Positions 59,671 through 64,000 of a stretch of DNA of 64,000 nucleotides are shown here, one piece after another. The DNA is taken from positions 273,501-337,500 of the forward strand of contig JAQFVV010012981.1 in assembly GCA_028023455.1 (NCBI GenBank). Reading direction: 5' to 3'. Each line of letters begins with the position of its first letter. Position 1 is the stretch's first letter. The notes beneath the pieces were generated by a model. It had not been told where the DNA came from. It did not search any database and was given only the letters and a program-made list of their open reading frames with translations. The translations under genes and the position numbers were made by a program. This DNA comes from Epiperipatus broadwayi. Lineage: Eukaryota; Onychophora; Udeonychophora; Euonychophora; Peripatidae.

Positions 59671-62600
59671 ACCTTCTCCCAGACCACTGTAATATAAATG
59701 AATCATATCCCATGTTTTAGGCACCATAATCACTACTGTACCCTAGCTACAGCCAATCATCATGCCATCCACATTGGTCAGCATAATCGCAACTTTAACC
59801 TGGCAACAGCCAGCCTTCATCTACTAAACAGTCATACCATGTTGGCAAGTGCCATAATCACATCTGTAATTTAGCTTCCTGATCTAGCTGGTCACCAATG
59901 AATCATACCGTACATTTTAGTGATTAAATTTTCTTATGGAACCTAACGTACTCACATGATCAAGAATATAAGCATGAAAAAACAAAAATGCAAAACTAAC
60001 GAAATGATTCCTGGATGGAATAAAACTAGCATGAAACTGTCTATCTAAAGAAGATCACAAGACGACTAATAAAGATAAAAACTTCTGGTCAAACCAGCCC
60101 TGAAAACCACACAAACAAAATGAGATGAGTTAACTTTTATGTTCAGCAAATTAATACATAACTAATAATTTATATCTCTGGAATGATTATAAAATTAAAC
60201 TTATAAATGAAATGACAAGTAAAGTATGATGTAGATGACTAAATGGATGATAGCAAGAAATAATAATTAAATAGAGGAATGAAATGAGTCTAAGCATGAA
60301 GAGAAAAAAACGAAGATGTATGAGAATACTGAATGATTAAGATGATGATAGAATAAGAATTAATGAATAGTTGAGATGATAAAAGAATAAAAGTTAATGT
60401 ATGATTAATCAATTATGATAATGAATTAATGTCAAATGAGAATAAATAACTAAAAGAACGATCAAGATGAAATTGAAGAAAAATGTTAATGATGGAAACT
60501 GAAATCTTAAACTATAAACTAATATGGTATTAAATGGTAAAAAGATAAGGTAAATAAAAATAGGGATTTCAAGCGTGACACAACCAGACTACTTATCCTA
60601 AAGTTAAAACAAACTATACATTTTGTACCACAAGAAAAAAAATAATTTGTATCTTAAAGATTAGTTGACTTTCGTAAAACAGTGAAAGTAATCTATTTCA
60701 AGTCTAACTCTAACAATTGACGTTATATAAATTTCATTACAAATTTAAATTCTATCTTGAAATTTAACAACTAATTCTTCTCAGGGTTCAAACATTCAAA
60801 ATCATTATATAAACTATATTTGGATCAGTAAGAGGGATTTTACCACTACCCAAACATAATGCACCTAATAGCTCTCAATATAACTTAAATCCAGAATTAT
60901 ATTTAGCAGTTCTAAAGAAACTTTATAACTAATATAAACTTTAAAATTTATGAATGGAAATGACTTTTTAATAATTAAAATCAATAACTTACCAAATTCA
61001 CTTTCTTAAATAATTATAAACCATGTGATCAGGATCAGTGGATTTAACTAAATCAATTAAATCAGTATTATGTTTAGTGTTTGATATATTACTTAAAGCA
61101 ATCTGTACTCCAAGTTATTAACATTTTAATTATTGTGTGACAATGCATTAGATGTACCAATAAATTACAAGACTTACCAAAATTATTATGATGTAGCTTA
61201 ATATAGTTAATAGTGCTATATTGTTTGATGATGATTTCAAATTTATCTTCTGATAGGTTGATAGCAATAACAATAATAGTGTATATATGTGGTAATTAGC
61301 AATAAGATTACATGCAACTACATAAATTTTTAAATACAACAAACTTTATTTACACTATGTACAAATTTTTAATTCACAGATATGGCGTGAAATAAAACTA
61401 ATCTATTAAAATAATTTATGGATGGGACAAATACATATTATCCCCTTGATCATATACTCAGCAAATGATACAACCAAATAGAAAATAATATTCAAAATAT
61501 CATGTTACTCTTTGGCATATTTTTAAGAATAAGATACTAAAACTTATTTAAGCTAACTAGCACTTAAATCTATAATGAGCAGTATACCTAGAACTTTAGG
61601 ACCTGCACTAAGTATAAATTTAGAATTCAGAAAATTTTTTAAAATTATTGCATTCTCCTAAAACCCTTGCTTTTATCAGAATATGATAAGGGCAATTATC
61701 ATATTCTGTGCAATTACTAACTTATTTAACTTTGAAATGACTAAGTTTAGTGCATTAAATGAAGACTAGACATTAAAAGTCAAATACACTTAGATCTCAT
61801 TAAGCATTACCTATGTCCCAAGCTCAACCCTTGAATATGTAACCGATCTTACAATTCTATTGTCACATCATTATTTGATGAAAATGAATCCATTCTGCCA
61901 ATGTGCATCTCTTATTTTTACATTTAAAATTTTCTACCATCATTAATAGATTCTGGTTTGGTCTGTCAACAACTGATGATGATCCCACAACATCCTAAAC
62001 ACTATTTCGATTAAAAAAACACTATGCTAGATGAGTATTCCTAAATTTAATATTATTTCATACTTGCTATATGATCTGGACCTATTATATACTTCACCAT
62101 ACATGGTGACAAAAACTATCTCTATATTATCATGAGGAATTTAACACTAAGATGTGAGACTTTATAAAAAGCCATGACAGTTGTATAATAATATATGGCT
62201 GATTCTATACCTCTCTATGGGTATACGTACATGTGTGGGTCTTGCCTCACCATGAAAAGACTAGAATTCAAACCATAGATATTCTTTTTTTAGGATTATT
62301 TATACTAATGAGCATTAATTACTACTCAGATTCTACCCATCTTTTCTCTCATGAAATTAGCCATAGGTGACACTCCATAGGCCTATGCTCCATATAAATA
62401 TTAATATATTGGATGCCATTCAATTGGTACATCCTATTAACTAAAAACTGTCACTAGTCTTTTTCAATATCATAACAAGACAAAACAATACCAACACTAA
62501 CAGTGAAAATCTACATATTCCCTTTTATAATGTAAAACCATTGATGGATCAACAGCCAAACCAAAATACCTATGTCCAATGATCATTAATCATTTTAGAA

Positions 62601-64000
62601 TGACAACTATATTTTTATTAAAGAGAGCACAATGGATTTAAACAATAAAGATCAAACCTGTATTTGTATTCAAAGTGGACACATTCACTTCTATAGCAAA
62701 TTACAAAATGAAAAAGGTTTATATCAAATTTTCTTTTATATCAGAAAATAATTCAGTCATGCCAATATATATTTTTGATAAAATGTCTGTACATTTACCT
62801 TTTTTTTAATATACCTTAAAATTAGTTTTAGACTATGAGAGAAGTAAATATATATATTTTTTATCACTCTCTCTAAATAAATGATATATATATTTTCCGG
62901 TTTTCTCTTAACTAAAAAAAAAAACATACATAAAATAGATATATATTTTTCACATTTTTTCTTGAACTTAATATATATATCTTTCATGCCACAGTAAAAC
63001 ACATATGTTTTAAAAACAAAATTTCCAATTAACACATTACGTAAGTAATAACACAGCAATGATAAAGAAAATAAAAGCACATTTTATCCATTAAATTTTA
63101 TACTCTGTTCCAAGTTATTTATCCTGGTAAGTTAGAATAACAAAATGACTCTTAAGAATGAATATTGTGGTTAGAAAAACATTCCAGATAATGCATATGT
63201 ATTTTATTCTCCTGTTGGGTGTGAAATGAGCAATTTTTAAGACTTATCCAAAAGTAAAATTATTTAATGGCTTTAGTATCGATAATAAACAAAGCGATGA
63301 AAATTCATACTTCCAATTGTAGCCAAGTTAAAAAATAAGTTTATCTAATTTTCTGTAGATAATTTTTCTACAAATAATTCTTTAGGTTATTGGAATCGTC
63401 AAAACAAACTTTTTAAAATTTTTATTGATTTATTTGGTAAGCATTTCCAATGAAGTATAACAAAAATCATTTATTACATTTAAGATTAAGATAATTTTTC
63501 CTTAAAAAATTAGTGGAATTTGATTACAAGTAGCATATTTATATTTCCCTTTCTTTTAGAACTGTGGGTTAATTTTATTTTTCCCTGCACAATGATACGT
63601 ATATGTGTAGCTGTGTTTAAACAGCCTGAATATATTCTAATATTATAACTCACTGAAAATTTACAAGTAAATATTTATTTAATTCCATTCTTATTGGCAA
63701 AGTGTGAAGTGAATATTTATATAAGAAATAATTTATCCAATTATCACCTTGATATCTTCAACATTTTAATGAATCTGTAATCATTTAATTTTTTAACATT
63801 ACACCAAATTGGCACGATGAAGATAGGCAGATGAGAACCAAGAATAAAATCACGCAATTATTTGTTTAAACTTTATTAACATTATATGATATAAAATGAC
63901 TTTTAATTTTATTTCTAATATCTTCTGAAATCTCTCTTTAAAACTATTTTGAATTTATTTTCTTGAAATTATGATTTTCAAACGAACAACTATTTTGATC
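59641..64000 (-). repeat. Giant palindrome, right arm (cut by window end)
   Basis: Reverse complement of 55,365-59,640. Relative to the left arm it carries a ~23 bp extra partial repeat near the centre (about 59,671-59,694, ACCTTCTCCCAGACCACTGT). The last bases of the window still match the left arm, so this arm continues outside. The frame at 62,757-63,080 (-) is the counterpart of the left-arm frame and has lost its first Met to a one-base deletion. Confidence 0.95.

Noticed and set aside
55365-64000. Polinton/Maverick or other giant virus-like DNA transposon
   Set aside because: No DNA polymerase, integrase, ATPase or capsid-like frame in either arm, and the arms meet without an internal region.
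55365-64000. Sequencing or assembly hairpin artefact
   Set aside because: Such artefacts give near-identical arms; these differ by several percent in places, with independent gaps.

Overview
This 64 kb window is very AT-rich (roughly three quarters A+T by eye) and looks like intergenic or intronic DNA from a metazoan nuclear genome. I found no host protein-coding gene, no functional tRNA or rRNA gene and no CRISPR array. Everything identifiable is transposon-derived: Penelope-like elements (PLEs) with GIY-YIG endonuclease remains, LINE fragments, a Ty3/Gypsy-type integrase relic and several tRNA-derived SINEs. PLEs with GIY-YIG domains together with tRNA SINEs and zinc-knuckle LINEs indicate an animal, but the sequence does not let me name the lineage.

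Layout. 1-6.1 kb: unassigned, with a long (AT)n tract. 6.1-8.7 kb: two tRNA-SINE copies, (AT)n tracts and a possible piggyBac-like non-autonomous element. 12.7-13.1 kb: relic of a LINE C-terminus (-). 15.75-16.34 kb: a diverged direct repeat abutting a LINE copy at 16.34-17.6 kb whose RT part is on the - strand and whose downstream part is on the + strand, the layout left by twin priming. 21.86-26.19 kb: two PLE copies head to head, forming a 4.3 kb inverted repeat. 28.9-30.65 kb: three 3'-end fragments of a second PLE family, two of them again head to head. 33.65-34.48 kb: Ty3/Gypsy-type integrase relic (-). 38.26-38.37 kb: perfect AT-rich palindrome. 38.84-40.48 kb: a longer copy of the LINE family seen at 16-17 kb. 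43.76-44.04 kb: inverted SINE pair. 46.19-46.61 kb: best-preserved fragment of the second PLE family. 47.1 and 50.9 kb: short inverted repeats. 52.16-53.04 kb: a third type of PLE endonuclease relic between two inverted SINEs of one family. 53.82 kb: another SINE. 55.37-64.0 kb: a very large palindrome centred at 59,640/59,641, with arms of at least 4.3 kb; its right arm runs off the window.

How the parts relate. Two themes recur. First, inverted duplication appears at every scale, from about 100 bp to at least 8.6 kb, and arises from different element classes (PLE, LINE, SINE, unclassified). Second, the PLE fragments carry hammerhead-ribozyme-like motifs shortly after the endonuclease: one design in the 22-26 kb pair, and another in four independent fragments, always 35-80 bp past the endonuclease stop and with the same catalytic-core layout. 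PLEs are known to carry hammerhead motifs, so this fits the family; the second design is supported here by comparison of copies within the window. All coding sequence is broken by stops and frameshifts, so nothing here looks able to move by itself.
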